Below, piece by piece: positions 33,661 to 43,683 of a stretch of 64,000 bases of DNA. The notes beneath the pieces are model-generated. The model was not told the origin of the DNA. It did no database searches and saw only the letters and a list, made by a program, of their open reading frames with translations. The position numbers were made by a program, and so were the translations under genes. The DNA lies in assembly GCF_016756315.1 (NCBI RefSeq), contig NZ_AP024235.1:2294001-2358000 (forward strand). The letters run 5' to 3'. Numbering within the stretch: position 1 is the first letter of the stretch; each line of letters opens with the position of its first letter. Source of the DNA: Alteromonas sp. KC3. GTDB lineage: Bacteria > Pseudomonadota > Gammaproteobacteria > Enterobacterales > Alteromonadaceae.

Positions 33661-36273
33661 TTAATTAGCGACTACTGACTCATCAGAGATTGGTAGTGCT
33701 AGTGCATCAGAGGCCAAGTAACCCGCAACCTCTTTTTGCATTTCAGTTGTTACTGCAGCATTTGATGCAGGGTTTAAGCTTGACGCGTGAGCGCCACTAT
33801 TAAACAACACCAACGCACTGATAGGATCTGTGCCCGGGCCCTGAGTAGTAGTAACTTGCTCTAGACCGATTGTCTGTGCCAATGGTAACTGACCTGCTAG
33901 TGGTAACGCTGTGCTTACAGGAATTACCTGATCAGGTAGGTTTGCCTCACTACCATCACCGACAACAGTCATCATGTGAACTGGAGTTGTCTCACCCAGT
34001 GTAGTGGCATAGTTAGTCGGGTCCCCTGCATCCATCACCGATTGAGCTGCAAAGGCGAATTGAGAGAACACTGCGTTTACCGCTGCCGCTTGCTCAGCCG
34101 TTAAATTAGCTTCAAACGTTGCTACCGCAGACGCCAATTCCGCTTCTGATACGTCTGTCGTACCATATAGTTGATTTAGTAGAGCAACAAAGTCTTCAGA
34201 CGCTTGAGAAAGCAACAAGCCTTTAATAAGTGGGCCAAATGCTGGTGACTCAAGAAGGAACTGTGCAATACCACCTCCAGGTGATTCAAGCGATGCTTGC
34301 TTAACAGCAAACATGCCGTCTAACGCCGCTAGGTCACCACCCATCGACGTATTAGCAACCGCTGCGAAATTACCACCAGTTATTGCACCTAGCGACACAC
34401 CCATAATTGAAACGCGACTAGTATCAAACTTCACGTTTTGCGCTGCGGTAGTATCAACCACTGCGTTTAGACCTAAACGCAAACCAAGCAAATCAGAAAC
34501 GCTCTGACGCAGGTTGTCTCGAGCAGTTGGCAAGCTTGCAAGGTTCATATAATGCGTTGCACTTACTGTCGTTGCGTTAAGCTCATCAATACCATCGCCA
34601 TTTAAATCAAAACCACGACTGCCGTGAAGCGGTTGGTCAATAGCAATTGTTGCGATACCAGCAAGAGACAAGGTTCCTGTAATAGCAAGCATGTCTTCTT
34701 TTTGGCTAGTAATACCGTGAGCAAGGATAACAACTGGCCATCCCGCTTCAGGCATTGCAATTGGGAATCCAAGCGCACCAGCAACAGCTGGGTTTGGTAC
34801 CGTTACCTGCACATCTAAAGTCTCGTTGCCCATGTTCCCGCCATTTGGCTGAGGGAAAGGATTGAACTTAGTAATATTTCGTGCACTGTCTAGCATTTCA
34901 CCGTTTACACGGACATCGGCTAAGCCTAAACCTGAACACAATACGGCATTGGGACCTGCAGTTGTAGATTCGCTCGCCAGTACTTCTTGTGGCGTACCTG
35001 CTAACACAATACCGCTGTCACATGCTGCTTTCCAGAAAGTATTTACCGGGGCAAGAGGGTTCTCAGCGCTTGGTACACCCAAGAAATAAGGTAGTGCAAT
35101 GTTACCCTCGTAACGCTGTGCCGCACAGAATGGGCCTGCTTGCGCAAGAATACCGGTTGAAACCGCCACTGCGAAGTCGTTTACTAAACCCCATTGTCCA
35201 GCCAATTGGCCCGTGACCGTACCTGTTAATCCAGCACATGTTTGTAATGCACTGAAATCAGTTGCATCAATAAGTGGGATTAGAGGCGCAGCTTCAGGTG
35301 GTAGGTTCTGTTTGCCAAGTGCTATAGCACCAGCAACAGCTTCAGCGCTGACTAGACCAAGTGCTTCCATTGCAGTTGGCGCGACATCAACATCACCAAC
35401 AACAATGGCCGGAAGTGCCTGTCCTGCGGTTTGATCACCTGCAGCTGCACGCATAGCAAATTCACTTACCATTACTTTTTTGATGGTATCCAGTGAATTG
35501 GCAACTGATTGTGTTGTAAACGCTGATACATAAGTAATTTCTTCGCGAGCATAACCTGCGCCAATGAGCGGGTTAACCAATGAATTTACTAAACCTTGTA
35601 GTGACAGTTGTGCATCACTTGAAAGTGGGTTGGTATTGATATCTTGGCGAACAGAATCCCATGTAGTAGAACCCTGTACAGATTTACCTGACGAATCTTT
35701 TAGTGCCGTTGTCATAACCAACATGTGACCCTTAGCAGGCTTAAGTGGCTTTAACGGCACAACAGAAATAGTATTGCTATCGACTAGGCTCAAAACGTAG
35801 TCAACACCAAAAGTAAGTTGATCGCCCAACTTACAACCAGCAGATGGTGTAGTAATCTGTGCACAGTCAGGGTCAGACTGATCAAGACCTAATGTTGCTT
35901 CGAATAATAACACACCCGCAGAAAGTGAAGATGCGTCTAATGAAGTACCAGGAGGCGTTTGTACATCAATGACAAATGGATGCTGTGTTGACCAACCGTC
36001 CAAAACGTTCAGTGCGTTTTGAGGGTCACCAAAATCCGTAGGATCAGCCACAGGAATGTTAAGTGTGTAATCGAAGAAACCATCATCGCCCGGAAGCATT
36101 AGAAGGTCATTAGGAACGTTTAAGTTGCCAGCAGCTGGATCAAAAACGATACGTGAAAATGGCGTTTGGACTTCTGTTTCGGCCTGAATGTCAGAAAGGG
36201 TTTCATCGGAGCCACCACAGCCTGCTAGACCCAGCGCAAGGGCCACACTGGAACTTAATACGAGTTTTCTCAT
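33661..36273 (-). CDS. Pla-1/cef-family (VolA-like) extracellular lipase lipoprotein
   Basis: This 870-residue lipoprotein has signal peptide and lipobox LGLAGCGGSD (Cys19). The N-terminal half begins with the family pattern FSRIVFDPAAGNLNVPNDLL, and an alpha/beta hydrolase core (about 510-840) carries the nucleophile Ser627 in IMGVSLGAITG. Layout and length match the Pla-1/cef family of lipases; the Vibrio member VolA is a surface lysophospholipase that releases fatty acids from host phosphatidylcholine. A surface role in lipid scavenging is the likely one here. The start ATG follows directly on an upstream regulatory-looking region shared with the divergent SDR gene. Confidence 0.9.
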   Translation of the reverse strand: MRKLVLSSSVALALGLAGCGGSDETLSDIQAETEVQTPFSRIVFDPAAGNLNVPNDLLMLPGDDGFFDYTLNIPVADPTDFGDPQNALNVLDGWSTQHPFVIDVQTPPGTSLDASSLSAGVLLFEATLGLDQSDPDCAQITTPSAGCKLGDQLTFGVDYVLSLVDSNTISVVPLKPLKPAKGHMLVMTTALKDSSGKSVQGSTTWDSVRQDINTNPLSSDAQLSLQGLVNSLVNPLIGAGYAREEITYVSAFTTQSVANSLDTIKKVMVSEFAMRAAAGDQTAGQALPAIVVGDVDVAPTAMEALGLVSAEAVAGAIALGKQNLPPEAAPLIPLIDATDFSALQTCAGLTGTVTGQLAGQWGLVNDFAVAVSTGILAQAGPFCAAQRYEGNIALPYFLGVPSAENPLAPVNTFWKAACDSGIVLAGTPQEVLASESTTAGPNAVLCSGLGLADVRVNGEMLDSARNITKFNPFPQPNGGNMGNETLDVQVTVPNPAVAGALGFPIAMPEAGWPVVILAHGITSQKEDMLAITGTLSLAGIATIAIDQPLHGSRGFDLNGDGIDELNATTVSATHYMNLASLPTARDNLRQSVSDLLGLRLGLNAVVDTTAAQNVKFDTSRVSIMGVSLGAITGGNFAAVANTSMGGDLAALDGMFAVKQASLESPGGGIAQFLLESPAFGPLIKGLLLSQASEDFVALLNQLYGTTDVSEAELASAVATFEANLTAEQAAAVNAVFSQFAFAAQSVMDAGDPTNYATTLGETTPVHMMTVVGDGSEANLPDQVIPVSTALPLAGQLPLAQTIGLEQVTTTQGPGTDPISALVLFNSGAHASSLNPASNAAVTTEMQKEVAGYLASDALALPISDESVVAN

Positions 36274-36422
36274 CTCTACTCCCTACAAGCATTGTTGTTA
36301 TTCTTTGTCTAAAACTAAGCCTTTGATAATTGGCTCTCTCTACCTCGTTCCTGCGAGCGTAGAAAAGTGCTTTAAACATGTTAGACCAGTTGTATCTTCC
36401 TCAATCTTATTGACTTTGTTGC

Positions 36423-36457
36423 AACTTTGCAAAGTTTTGTTAACCAGTTTTGTTAAC
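36423..36457. promoter_or_regulatory. Palindrome plus direct repeats in the lipase/SDR divergent region
   Basis: The 307-bp region 36274-36580 between divergent genes holds a perfect 14-base palindrome AACTTTGCAAAGTT (36423-36436). It is followed by two copies of AGTTTTGTTAAC (36433-36444 and 36446-36457) with a 13-bp period. No gene is seen in this region. The cluster looks like a regulator-binding site, but I cannot name the regulator. Confidence 0.45.
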
Positions 36458-36580
36458 TTTTTTTACGTTTACTAAGATTTTTCATTGAATGTTTTACTTG
36501 TGACTCAGTCTGAGTATGATCTCGTGCAATATAAAGCGCGAAACATTCGCGGGTTAATACTATGTATTCGAAGGACAATC

Positions 36581-37324
36581 ATGAACGACTATAATGCACC
36601 GCAAGATTTACTTAAGGGCAAAATTATTTTAGTGACTGGTGCAGGAGATGGTATCGGTGCAGAAGCTGCACGTACATATGCTGCTCATGGTGCAACTTGC
36701 ATTCTATTGGGCCGAACTGTCGCTAAACTTGAAGCTGTTTACGATGAAATAGTCACCGCGGGTGGCGAAGAGCCAGCGATTGTGCCGTTAGATTTAAAAG
36801 GTGCAACGCCAAGTCATTACCAACAAATGACGCAAACTATCATCGATCAATTCGGTCGCCTTGATGGGGTGTTACACAATGCATCTATTCTCGGTCACTT
36901 AAGTGCGTTTAAAGACATCGATGCCCAAGAATGGCAGGATGTTATGCAAGTGAACCTCAATGGTATGGTTTACATGACGCAGGCGCTTATCCCTGCGCTT
37001 GAAAAAGCCGATAACGCATCGGTAATTTTTACTACATCGAGTGTTGGTAGAAAAGGCCGCGCGTTTTGGGGCACCTACGCAGTTTCAAAGTTTGCAACAG
37101 AAGGTGTTATGCAAACGCTGGCAGACGAATATCAAAACAAATCACTGCGTTTTAACTGTATTAATCCTGGTGGCACACGCACACATATGCGCGCTCAAGC
37201 ATTCCCAGCTGAGAATCCAGAAACGTTGAAAACACCAAAAGACATTATGCCAATGTATTTATATTTAATGGGTAACGAGAGTGTGAATGTAAATGGCCAA
37301 TCTTTAGATTGCCAACCTAAGTAG
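36581..37324 (+). CDS. YciK-family short-chain oxidoreductase
   Basis: This 247-residue SDR has the cofactor motif TGAGDGIGAEAARTYA near residues 20-35 and the active-site pattern with Ser in TTSSVGRKG, then YAVSKFATEG (Tyr and Lys). The end TRTHMRAQAFPAENPETLKTP matches the YciK subgroup, whose substrate is unknown. The frame is open 96 bp further upstream, but the ATG at 36581 has AAGGAC seven bases before it and gives the usual YciK N-terminus. It is a single gene with a terminator shared with glnS. Confidence 0.9.
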   Translation: MNDYNAPQDLLKGKIILVTGAGDGIGAEAARTYAAHGATCILLGRTVAKLEAVYDEIVTAGGEEPAIVPLDLKGATPSHYQQMTQTIIDQFGRLDGVLHNASILGHLSAFKDIDAQEWQDVMQVNLNGMVYMTQALIPALEKADNASVIFTTSSVGRKGRAFWGTYAVSKFATEGVMQTLADEYQNKSLRFNCINPGGTRTHMRAQAFPAENPETLKTPKDIMPMYLYLMGNESVNVNGQSLDCQPK

Positions 37325-37361
37325 AAGACTAAAGCAAAAGAAGTTTAAAGTGCCGCACAAT

Positions 37362-37391
37362 AAAAAGCCGCTAATAAAATAGCGGCTTTTT
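37362..37391. terminator. Bidirectional intrinsic terminator between the SDR gene and glnS
   Basis: An 11-base perfect stem (AAAAAGCCGCT at 37362-37372, complement at 37381-37391) with an 8-base loop and A/T tails on both sides serves the convergent genes. Confidence 0.92.
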
Positions 37392-37416
37392 GATTTTTAA
37401 CGCAATTGACGCTGCC

Positions 37417-39084
37417 CTACTCGCCTATTTTGGCCCAAGTATCGCGCAAACCAACTGTGCGATTGAATACAGGTTTATCGTCCGTGCTGTCCTTATCGAC
37501 ACAGAAGTAACCCGTGCGTTCAAACTGCCATGCACCTACCTCAGGTACATTATTAACAAGCCCTGCTTCTACCCAACCTTGTTTAATCTCAAGAGAATCT
37601 GGGTTTATCGCATCGGTGAAGTTGTCTTCAGCTGCTGGGTTAGGAACATTAAACAAACGGTCGTATAATCTGAATTCCGCTGCCTGTGCAGTTGCTGCGT
37701 CAACCCAATGAATCACCCCTTTAACCTTGCGGCCATCCGCTGGGTCTTTACCTAACGTGTCTGGGTCATACGTACAGTACACAGTTGTAACATTGCCCTC
37801 TGCATCTTTTTCGACGCGATTGGCTTTAACAACGTATGCATTGCGAAGACGTACTTCTTTGTCTAATACCAAACGTTTGAATTTTTTATTAGCAGATTCA
37901 CGGAAGTCCTCTGCTTCAATAAACACTTCGCGACTAAAACCAATATTACGCGTGCCCATTGCGTCATCATTCGGATGATTTGGCGCAACCAAAGTTTCAT
38001 GCTTGTCTTCATCATAGTTTTCAATAACAAGCTTGATTGGGTCGAGTACGGCCATCGCGCGTGGAGCATTTACATTGAGGTCATCTCTAATGCAAGCTTC
38101 AAGCATGGACATTTCAACCATGTTATCCATCTTGGTTACACCGATTCGCTTACAAAACTCAACAATTGAACCTGGGGTATAGCCTCGACGGCGCAAACCG
38201 GCGATTGTGGGCATACGTGGATCGTCCCAACCGCTTACGTGTTGTTCATCAACTAACTGAATTAAACGACGTTTACTGAGTACTGTGTACTCGAGGTTAA
38301 GACGTGAAAACTCGTACTGACGCGGTGTGCAGTCAATGCTAATGTTCTCAATCACCCAGTCGTACAGTCTTCGGTTATCTTGGAATTCCAGGGTACACAA
38401 TGAATGTGTAATTCCTTCGATAGCATCAGAAATACAGTGCGTAAAATCGTACATAGGGTAAACACACCATTTATCACCCGTTTGGTGATGGTGTGCGTGC
38501 TTAACGCGATAAATCACAGGGTCGCGCATACACATAAATGGTGAAGCCATATCAATTTTGGCTCGCAAACTACACTCGCCTTCTTGGTAGTCGCCCGCCG
38601 TCATTTTGGCAAATTCACGCTTATTTGTTTCAACATCGGTGTCGCGATATGGACTGTTTTTTCCTGGCTCTTTTAGCGTACCGCGCATTTCACGCATAAC
38701 ATCTTGCGAAGAAAAATCGACGTATGCCAAGCCCTTATCGATAAGTTCGTTAGCATATGCGTGTAACTGATCGAAATAGTTTGATGAATACCGTTCCTCA
38801 CCATCCCACGTAAACCCAAGCCACTCAACATCTTGTTTAATTGAGTTAACAAAAGTAATGTCTTCTTTTGCTGGGTTGGTATCGTCGAAACGCAAATTAC
38901 ATGTACCGGTATAGTCTTGTGCAATACCAAAATTCAGGCAGATCGACTTTGCGTGGCCGATGTGAAGAAAACCATTTGGCTCTGGTGGAAATCGCGTTTT
39001 GATAGCGTCATGTAACCCACTGGCTAGGTCTTTATCAATTATTTGACGGATAAAGTTGGTCGGACGATGTTCAGTCTCGGCCAT
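37417..39084 (-). CDS. glnS: Glutaminyl-tRNA synthetase
   Basis: This 555-residue class I aminoacyl-tRNA synthetase charges tRNA-Gln. The N-terminal [17 protein letters not shown] is close to E. coli GlnS; HIGH appears in FLHIGHAKS, and the KMSKS equivalent is VLSKRRL, the form usual in bacterial GlnS. C-terminal beta-barrel segments for anticodon recognition are complete. The frame opens at 39105, but the ATG at 39084 aligns with the E. coli start and has AAGGGGA at good distance; an ATG at 39090 is closer to that site. It is a monocistronic gene divergent from the LacI-family regulator. Confidence 0.96.
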   Translation of the reverse strand: MAETEHRPTNFIRQIIDKDLASGLHDAIKTRFPPEPNGFLHIGHAKSICLNFGIAQDYTGTCNLRFDDTNPAKEDITFVNSIKQDVEWLGFTWDGEERYSSNYFDQLHAYANELIDKGLAYVDFSSQDVMREMRGTLKEPGKNSPYRDTDVETNKREFAKMTAGDYQEGECSLRAKIDMASPFMCMRDPVIYRVKHAHHHQTGDKWCVYPMYDFTHCISDAIEGITHSLCTLEFQDNRRLYDWVIENISIDCTPRQYEFSRLNLEYTVLSKRRLIQLVDEQHVSGWDDPRMPTIAGLRRRGYTPGSIVEFCKRIGVTKMDNMVEMSMLEACIRDDLNVNAPRAMAVLDPIKLVIENYDEDKHETLVAPNHPNDDAMGTRNIGFSREVFIEAEDFRESANKKFKRLVLDKEVRLRNAYVVKANRVEKDAEGNVTTVYCTYDPDTLGKDPADGRKVKGVIHWVDAATAQAAEFRLYDRLFNVPNPAAEDNFTDAINPDSLEIKQGWVEAGLVNNVPEVGAWQFERTGYFCVDKDSTDDKPVFNRTVGLRDTWAKIGE

Positions 39085-39232
39085 TCGCATGTTCCCCTTA
39101 TGCACTAATAAATCTATAAAATTTTTTGCAGTATAACACTGTCACAATTAGATCAACCATGTTTTATTAAGTAAAGCCTAACAACTGATGGAATAAAGAG
39201 CACAAGTTGTAACAAATTGGTCACTAATGGTC

Positions 39233-39245
39233 TGAAACGTTTGTA
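39233..39245. promoter_or_regulatory. LacI-type near-palindrome upstream of the LacI gene
   Basis: TGAAACGTTTGTA has the central CG and inverted arms expected for LacI-family sites. It lies about 80-90 bp before the LacI-family start. It is not the same as the TGCATACGTATTCA sites further on, so it may bind a different LacI-family protein or be coincidental. Confidence 0.3.
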
Positions 39246-39323
39246 AAACACATCAAAATACAGGTAACAATAAAAAACTGTGGTAATCTAATTCGTGCGA
39301 TAACACTGTCGTAGCAGCAAAAT

Positions 39324-40370
39324 ATGGTGTTTATGAAAGAAAAAGCAACCTCATTCGATATAGCGCACTTAGCAGGCGTATCACAGTCTACGGTTTCAAG
39401 AGCACTAAATAATAGTCCGCTCGTAAATCAAGAAACACGAGACCGTGTGCAGCGAATTGCTCGCGAGCTTAACTATAAAGTAGATAAAAACGCGAGTAAC
39501 TTGAGGAAACAAAAAAGCAGTACCATTGCCTTGTTGTTGTTTGAAGACCCTACTTCTGATGACTCAATGATTAATCCGTTCTTTCTGGCGATGCTAGGAA
39601 GTATTACACGTGCCTGTGCGCATGCAAATTATGACCTTTTGGTTTCGTTTCAAAACCTAGAGGACGATTGGCACGCAGAATACGAGGATTCTAATAAAGC
39701 CGATGGCATTATTTTACTCGGCTACGGCGACTATACCGATTACCAAACAAAAGTTGCTCAACTAGAGTCACAGGGAACCCATTTTGTTCGCTGGGGCGCG
39801 CCAGATGAAGCTCATCCAGGGGTGAGTATTGGGTGCGACAATTTCCAAGGTGGGCAAAGTATTACTGAGCATCTACTTTCGTTGGGCAAAACTTCATTTG
39901 CCTTCCTAGGAGATAATGGGGAGCACGCACCTGAATTTAAAGCGCGTTTTGATGGATATTACCACGCACTAAGTGCCAATAAGTTAAGCCATCGCAGTGT
40001 ACAGCGCAATGCAATCTCTACAGAAGATGCAGGGGCGTTGGCAGTGAAGTCGCTTATTGAAAGCAATGAGTTGCCAGAAGCTATCGTGTGCGCCTCAGAC
40101 CTTATTGCGATGGGTGCCCTTCGAGCGCTGCGACAAGCTAAAATTAATGTCCCCGAACAAGTCGCTGTGGTGGGTTACGATAATATTGCTGTGTCTGCGT
40201 ATACTACGCCCGCGCTAACCACCGTCCAACAAAATACCAAGCTTGCAGGAGAGCTACTGGTCAACACGTTGCTAAAAGCAATTAATAATGAAGCCGTGGA
40301 AGATTACTTGATGCCAGCAGATATTATTATCCGACAATCTTGCGGCAGCGATAAAGCAGTAGAGCTTTAG
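39324..40370 (+). CDS. LacI-family regulator, probably of alpha-glucan genes
   Basis: This 348-residue LacI/GalR protein has an N-terminal helix-turn-helix (about residues 9-30, with SQSTVSRALNNS) and a hinge helix. The rest is a periplasmic-binding-protein-like effector domain (about 65-340, with ICASDLIAMGALRALRQ-like pattern near the end). It stands directly upstream of a cluster of GH13 enzymes and a sugar permease on the other strand. It is the natural candidate to bind the three TGCATACGTATTCA sites; maltose or a maltodextrin derivative would be the effector. ATGs occur at 39324 and 39333; neither has a strong ribosome-binding site. Confidence 0.87.
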   Translation: MVFMKEKATSFDIAHLAGVSQSTVSRALNNSPLVNQETRDRVQRIARELNYKVDKNASNLRKQKSSTIALLLFEDPTSDDSMINPFFLAMLGSITRACAHANYDLLVSFQNLEDDWHAEYEDSNKADGIILLGYGDYTDYQTKVAQLESQGTHFVRWGAPDEAHPGVSIGCDNFQGGQSITEHLLSLGKTSFAFLGDNGEHAPEFKARFDGYYHALSANKLSHRSVQRNAISTEDAGALAVKSLIESNELPEAIVCASDLIAMGALRALRQAKINVPEQVAVVGYDNIAVSAYTTPALTTVQQNTKLAGELLVNTLLKAINNEAVEDYLMPADIIIRQSCGSDKAVEL

Positions 40371-40403
40371 AGCACAAGGCAACTAAAAACCAATAATCAA
40401 TAA

Positions 40404-40431
40404 AAAAAGCGCCATTAATTAGGCGCTTTTT
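40404..40431. terminator. Bidirectional intrinsic terminator between the LacI gene and GH13 operon
   Basis: Arms AAAAAGCGCC (40404-40413) and GGCGCTTTTT (40422-40431) pair perfectly around an 8-base loop with A/T tails. They serve the convergent LacI gene and GH13 operon. Confidence 0.92.
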
Positions 40432-40459
40432 AGTTTCCGGTATATTTGTAACGCTCTCG

Positions 40460-42160
40460 TTATTGTCTTGATAACTGAAAGCGCACAGCTTCTAGTAATG
40501 CTTCATTAGAAGGTGCCCCCTCTAACACCCACACTTGTACGCCATTAGGTGCAACTTGAGATTGCAACGCTTGTCCTTGTTCTATAGTGCGTTTTTCACC
40601 GCTTAGGCGCTCAACCCATTCGCCTTCTTGCAAATAGTTGCTCACGGTGAAATTGTCTGCTTGGTCACTTTTATTCAACAGCACCAATGCTGTTTGTGCG
40701 TTATCTTGATTTTGCAGTACGCGGTAAAATATTGCTTTGTGGCCATTTAATTCCACATTAACTTGAATGCCACGCTGCAACGCTGGTGTTGTCTTTCGCA
40801 CGTTTGCAATGCGTTTTAGCGCGATACCTATGGGGTGAGACATAGCACTATCGAGTACATCTTGCCCCACGTAGTTTCGGTTACCAGCATGTTCAGCCGT
40901 ACCACGCATGTAACCTACCTCTGACCCCATATATACAACAGGTATTCCACGCACCGTAAACAACCAGTTGTGTGCGTTAATAAATCCCTCATCAGTAGCA
41001 TTCATACGCGCCATATCGTGGTTGTCGTAAAACGTAGTAAGTTCATAAGGGTTTTGATAAGGGCCGTGCGTAAGATATAGCACCTTTTCAAGTGCTGAAA
41101 AATCACTTTCAAGTGGCTTTTCAAACACTGAAACCATCGCTTTTTGCATTGGGAAGTCTAGAACACTTACGCCACCATTTTTCTTCAGTGTATGCTGCGA
41201 AATATTATTCGCTTCATAGTCAAAGCTTTCGCCAAACATAAAGAAGTCAGGGTTTTCTGCACGGATTCGGTCTGAAGCTTCTCGCCAAAATGAATGTGGG
41301 ACATGGCGAATAGTATCTATCCTAAACGCATCAGCACCTTGCGATATCCAATACAGATAACTATTAATCAAATAGTCTCTTACCAATGGATTTTCATCGT
41401 CTAAGTTAGAAAGCTTTACTAGGTCTGGGTAGTTATGAAAAAAAGCGTGTAGTGGATTATTTTCTGGGTCCAGTTCTTCAGGTGCTAAATTTCCATGATC
41501 TGCCACCAATTTCCCCTGAGCATCATACAGCTCTCCGTATCCCGGTAGATCTTTTTCCATGGTAAAACTAGGGCTGCCATGATTGGCAACAATGTCGAAT
41601 ACCGATTTAAGACCGTGTTTTTCGCGCATTTGTGTTGTGTAATCTTTTACACTGAGATCATCACTTACCAGGTGTTCATCGGCTTTGTAAAAATTAGTGG
41701 CCCAGTAGCCGTGGTAACCTGTTTTACCACCATCTTTAAAAGCGCCACCATAAGTAATAGGCTCATCACCATTGAATGCATAATCGGGATTATCTACTAC
41801 TGGTGTCATCCATACAGCGGTGAAACCTAAATCGGCTATATAATCTGCATTATTCAAAATGCCTTTAAGATCGCCGCCCATATAACCCACATAGGCTTTT
41901 TTTCCGTCGGGCCCTTCAAGTGGTAGCTGCCAAGTTGGATGGTCGCCCCCCTGGTCTTCATGGTTGTTGCTAGGATCACCATCAACAAATCGGTCGGTAA
42001 CGACAAAATAAACCGCTTCGCTGGCAAAAGGCACAGTAGTTCCAACAATTGCCGTTTCATTAGTTTGTAACTGGCTGTCGTTGTGCACATGTTGCGTTGA
42101 ACACGCGCCAGTTAATAGCGAGGTCAAGGTTACTGCAAGTGCTTTTAGCTTGAAAGACAT
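40460..42160 (-). CDS. GH13 alpha-amylase-family lipoprotein
   Basis: This 566-residue GH13 enzyme has a lipoprotein signal (LLTGACST, Cys20). The four conserved regions are visible: DIVANH, FRID with nucleophile Asp282, FGES with acid/base Glu311 and DNHD with Asp382. It has a loop-rich N-part like cyclodextrin-glucanotransferase-type amylases and a short C-terminal beta domain. It is the last gene of an operon (cyclomaltodextrinase-like, permease, this gene), 4 bp after the permease stop. A role in cutting maltodextrins at the outer membrane or in the periplasm is likely; exact specificity is not readable. Confidence 0.9.
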   Translation of the reverse strand: MSFKLKALAVTLTSLLTGACSTQHVHNDSQLQTNETAIVGTTVPFASEAVYFVVTDRFVDGDPSNNHEDQGGDHPTWQLPLEGPDGKKAYVGYMGGDLKGILNNADYIADLGFTAVWMTPVVDNPDYAFNGDEPITYGGAFKDGGKTGYHGYWATNFYKADEHLVSDDLSVKDYTTQMREKHGLKSVFDIVANHGSPSFTMEKDLPGYGELYDAQGKLVADHGNLAPEELDPENNPLHAFFHNYPDLVKLSNLDDENPLVRDYLINSYLYWISQGADAFRIDTIRHVPHSFWREASDRIRAENPDFFMFGESFDYEANNISQHTLKKNGGVSVLDFPMQKAMVSVFEKPLESDFSALEKVLYLTHGPYQNPYELTTFYDNHDMARMNATDEGFINAHNWLFTVRGIPVVYMGSEVGYMRGTAEHAGNRNYVGQDVLDSAMSHPIGIALKRIANVRKTTPALQRGIQVNVELNGHKAIFYRVLQNQDNAQTALVLLNKSDQADNFTVSNYLQEGEWVERLSGEKRTIEQGQALQSQVAPNGVQVWVLEGAPSNEALLEAVRFQLSRQ

Positions 42161-42164
42161 CGCG

Positions 42165-43646
42165 CTACTCTCCTTTTGCTTCTTGTAATGCGCTTGTATC
42201 TGCTTCTTTCACAAAGAATACTGCTATTGCGCCAATTAACATTGAGATACCCGCAACTACGATGATGTATTTTGCATCATTTTCAAATACGCTGCTTAAG
42301 ATCCAGCCTGCGGTTAAACCCGATACAATTTGAGGTGCTGCAACGGTAAAGTTAAATATCCCCATGTACACACCTGTTTTATTCGCTGGTAGCGCCCCCG
42401 CCAACATGGCATAAGGCATCGCTAAAATAGCGGCCCAAGCTATACCTACGCCTATCATTGGGATAAGTAATTTTACGGCGCCTAGAGGAACAGTAACCTC
42501 AGTGATAAGTAAGTTTACGTTAACCATAGTCAGATCTTGGAATAACAAGAAACTAACGTAGCTTATACCACCGAGCGCCAGTGCCCCCGCATAAACCATT
42601 TTTCGGCCAAATTTATCGGCTAAACGCGCAAGAAAAATTGAGAAGATAGCCGCGAATACTGAATAAGCAGCAAAGAGAATGCCCACCCAATCACCGGCAG
42701 CGCCTTTCGCCATTGTGATAGTTTCTGGCACTACAGGTGCAGCAGCAATAAACGCAGGGTCAAACCACTGCTTATCCACGTTCCAAATATGCTGCGTAAT
42801 AGCAGGTGTGGTGTAAACCCACATAATAAAAAGTGCAAACCACGAAAAGAACTGCACTACAGCAAGTTGCTTCATAGTCTTGGGCATATTAACAACAAGG
42901 TCAAAGAACTCGCCCAAACGCTTCAAAAGTGGTGCCTTTTCTTTAGACATTTCAGCCACATCGGCATCGCTTAAGCCCTTGTAGCGATTGTACTCATCTG
43001 GTGCATACTCTTTAGTGCGAATGACCGTCCAAATAACGGTACCAAGTAAAACAGTAGCTCCAATATAGAACGCCCACATTACTGAAGGAGCAACCTCTCC
43101 CATTTGAGCAGTGTTTTCAAGACCGATTACGTTCGTTAACACAAACGGAAGAATAGAGCCAATAACCGCGCCAATGTTGATTAAGAGCGATTGAATCGAA
43201 TATCCGACATTGCGCTGCGAAGGAGGCACCATATCTGATACAAGCGAACGGAATGGTTGAAAACATACATTAAATGACGCATCCATTAGTGCCACCATCA
43301 ATGCTCCCATTAGCATAGGCGCTAAAAAGGCAACAAAGATTGGCGCGTTTGGCAACAGGATCATACCAATTACCGCAGCAATCGCCCCCGCTAATATAAA
43401 CGGACGTCGTCGCCCTAACCTATTCCATGTTCTATCAGAAGCTGAACCCACTATAGGTTGTACAATTAGGCCCATAATAGGCGCGACTAACCAAAACAAA
43501 GACAGTGAATGTAGATCTGCACCTAAATCTGACAAGATTCGACTGACATTCGCGTTTTGCAGTGCAAAACCAAATTGAACACCTAAAAAGCCAAAGCTGA
43601 CATTCCAAATTTGCCAAAAAGACAGGCGAGGTTGTGTTGTTTGCAT
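42165..43646 (-). CDS. SLC45/GPH-like sugar permease (MFS)
   Basis: This 493-residue inner-membrane carrier has about 12 membrane helices. The N-terminal pattern (SFGFLGVQFGFALQNAN), IVQPIVGSASDRTWNRLGRRRPF between helices 2 and 3 and the large cytoplasmic loop after helix 6 place it with SLC45/sucrose-type symporters. In marine gammaproteobacteria such carriers sit in maltose loci and import maltose or maltodextrin with a cation. It lies between two GH13 genes, 37 bp after the first and 4 bp before the second, so one operon is clear. Substrate is inferred from the neighbours. Confidence 0.88.
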   Translation of the reverse strand: MQTTQPRLSFWQIWNVSFGFLGVQFGFALQNANVSRILSDLGADLHSLSLFWLVAPIMGLIVQPIVGSASDRTWNRLGRRRPFILAGAIAAVIGMILLPNAPIFVAFLAPMLMGALMVALMDASFNVCFQPFRSLVSDMVPPSQRNVGYSIQSLLINIGAVIGSILPFVLTNVIGLENTAQMGEVAPSVMWAFYIGATVLLGTVIWTVIRTKEYAPDEYNRYKGLSDADVAEMSKEKAPLLKRLGEFFDLVVNMPKTMKQLAVVQFFSWFALFIMWVYTTPAITQHIWNVDKQWFDPAFIAAAPVVPETITMAKGAAGDWVGILFAAYSVFAAIFSIFLARLADKFGRKMVYAGALALGGISYVSFLLFQDLTMVNVNLLITEVTVPLGAVKLLIPMIGVGIAWAAILAMPYAMLAGALPANKTGVYMGIFNFTVAAPQIVSGLTAGWILSSVFENDAKYIIVVAGISMLIGAIAVFFVKEADTSALQEAKGE

Positions 43647-43683
43647 AGTTTGCTCTATTTATTGTTAATATTAAAACTGCGAG

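Noticed and set aside
36485..36580. Upstream extension of the SDR gene from 36485
   Set aside because: The first 32 residues are not like any SDR N-terminus, and the ATG at 36581 has a good AAGGAC ribosome-binding site.
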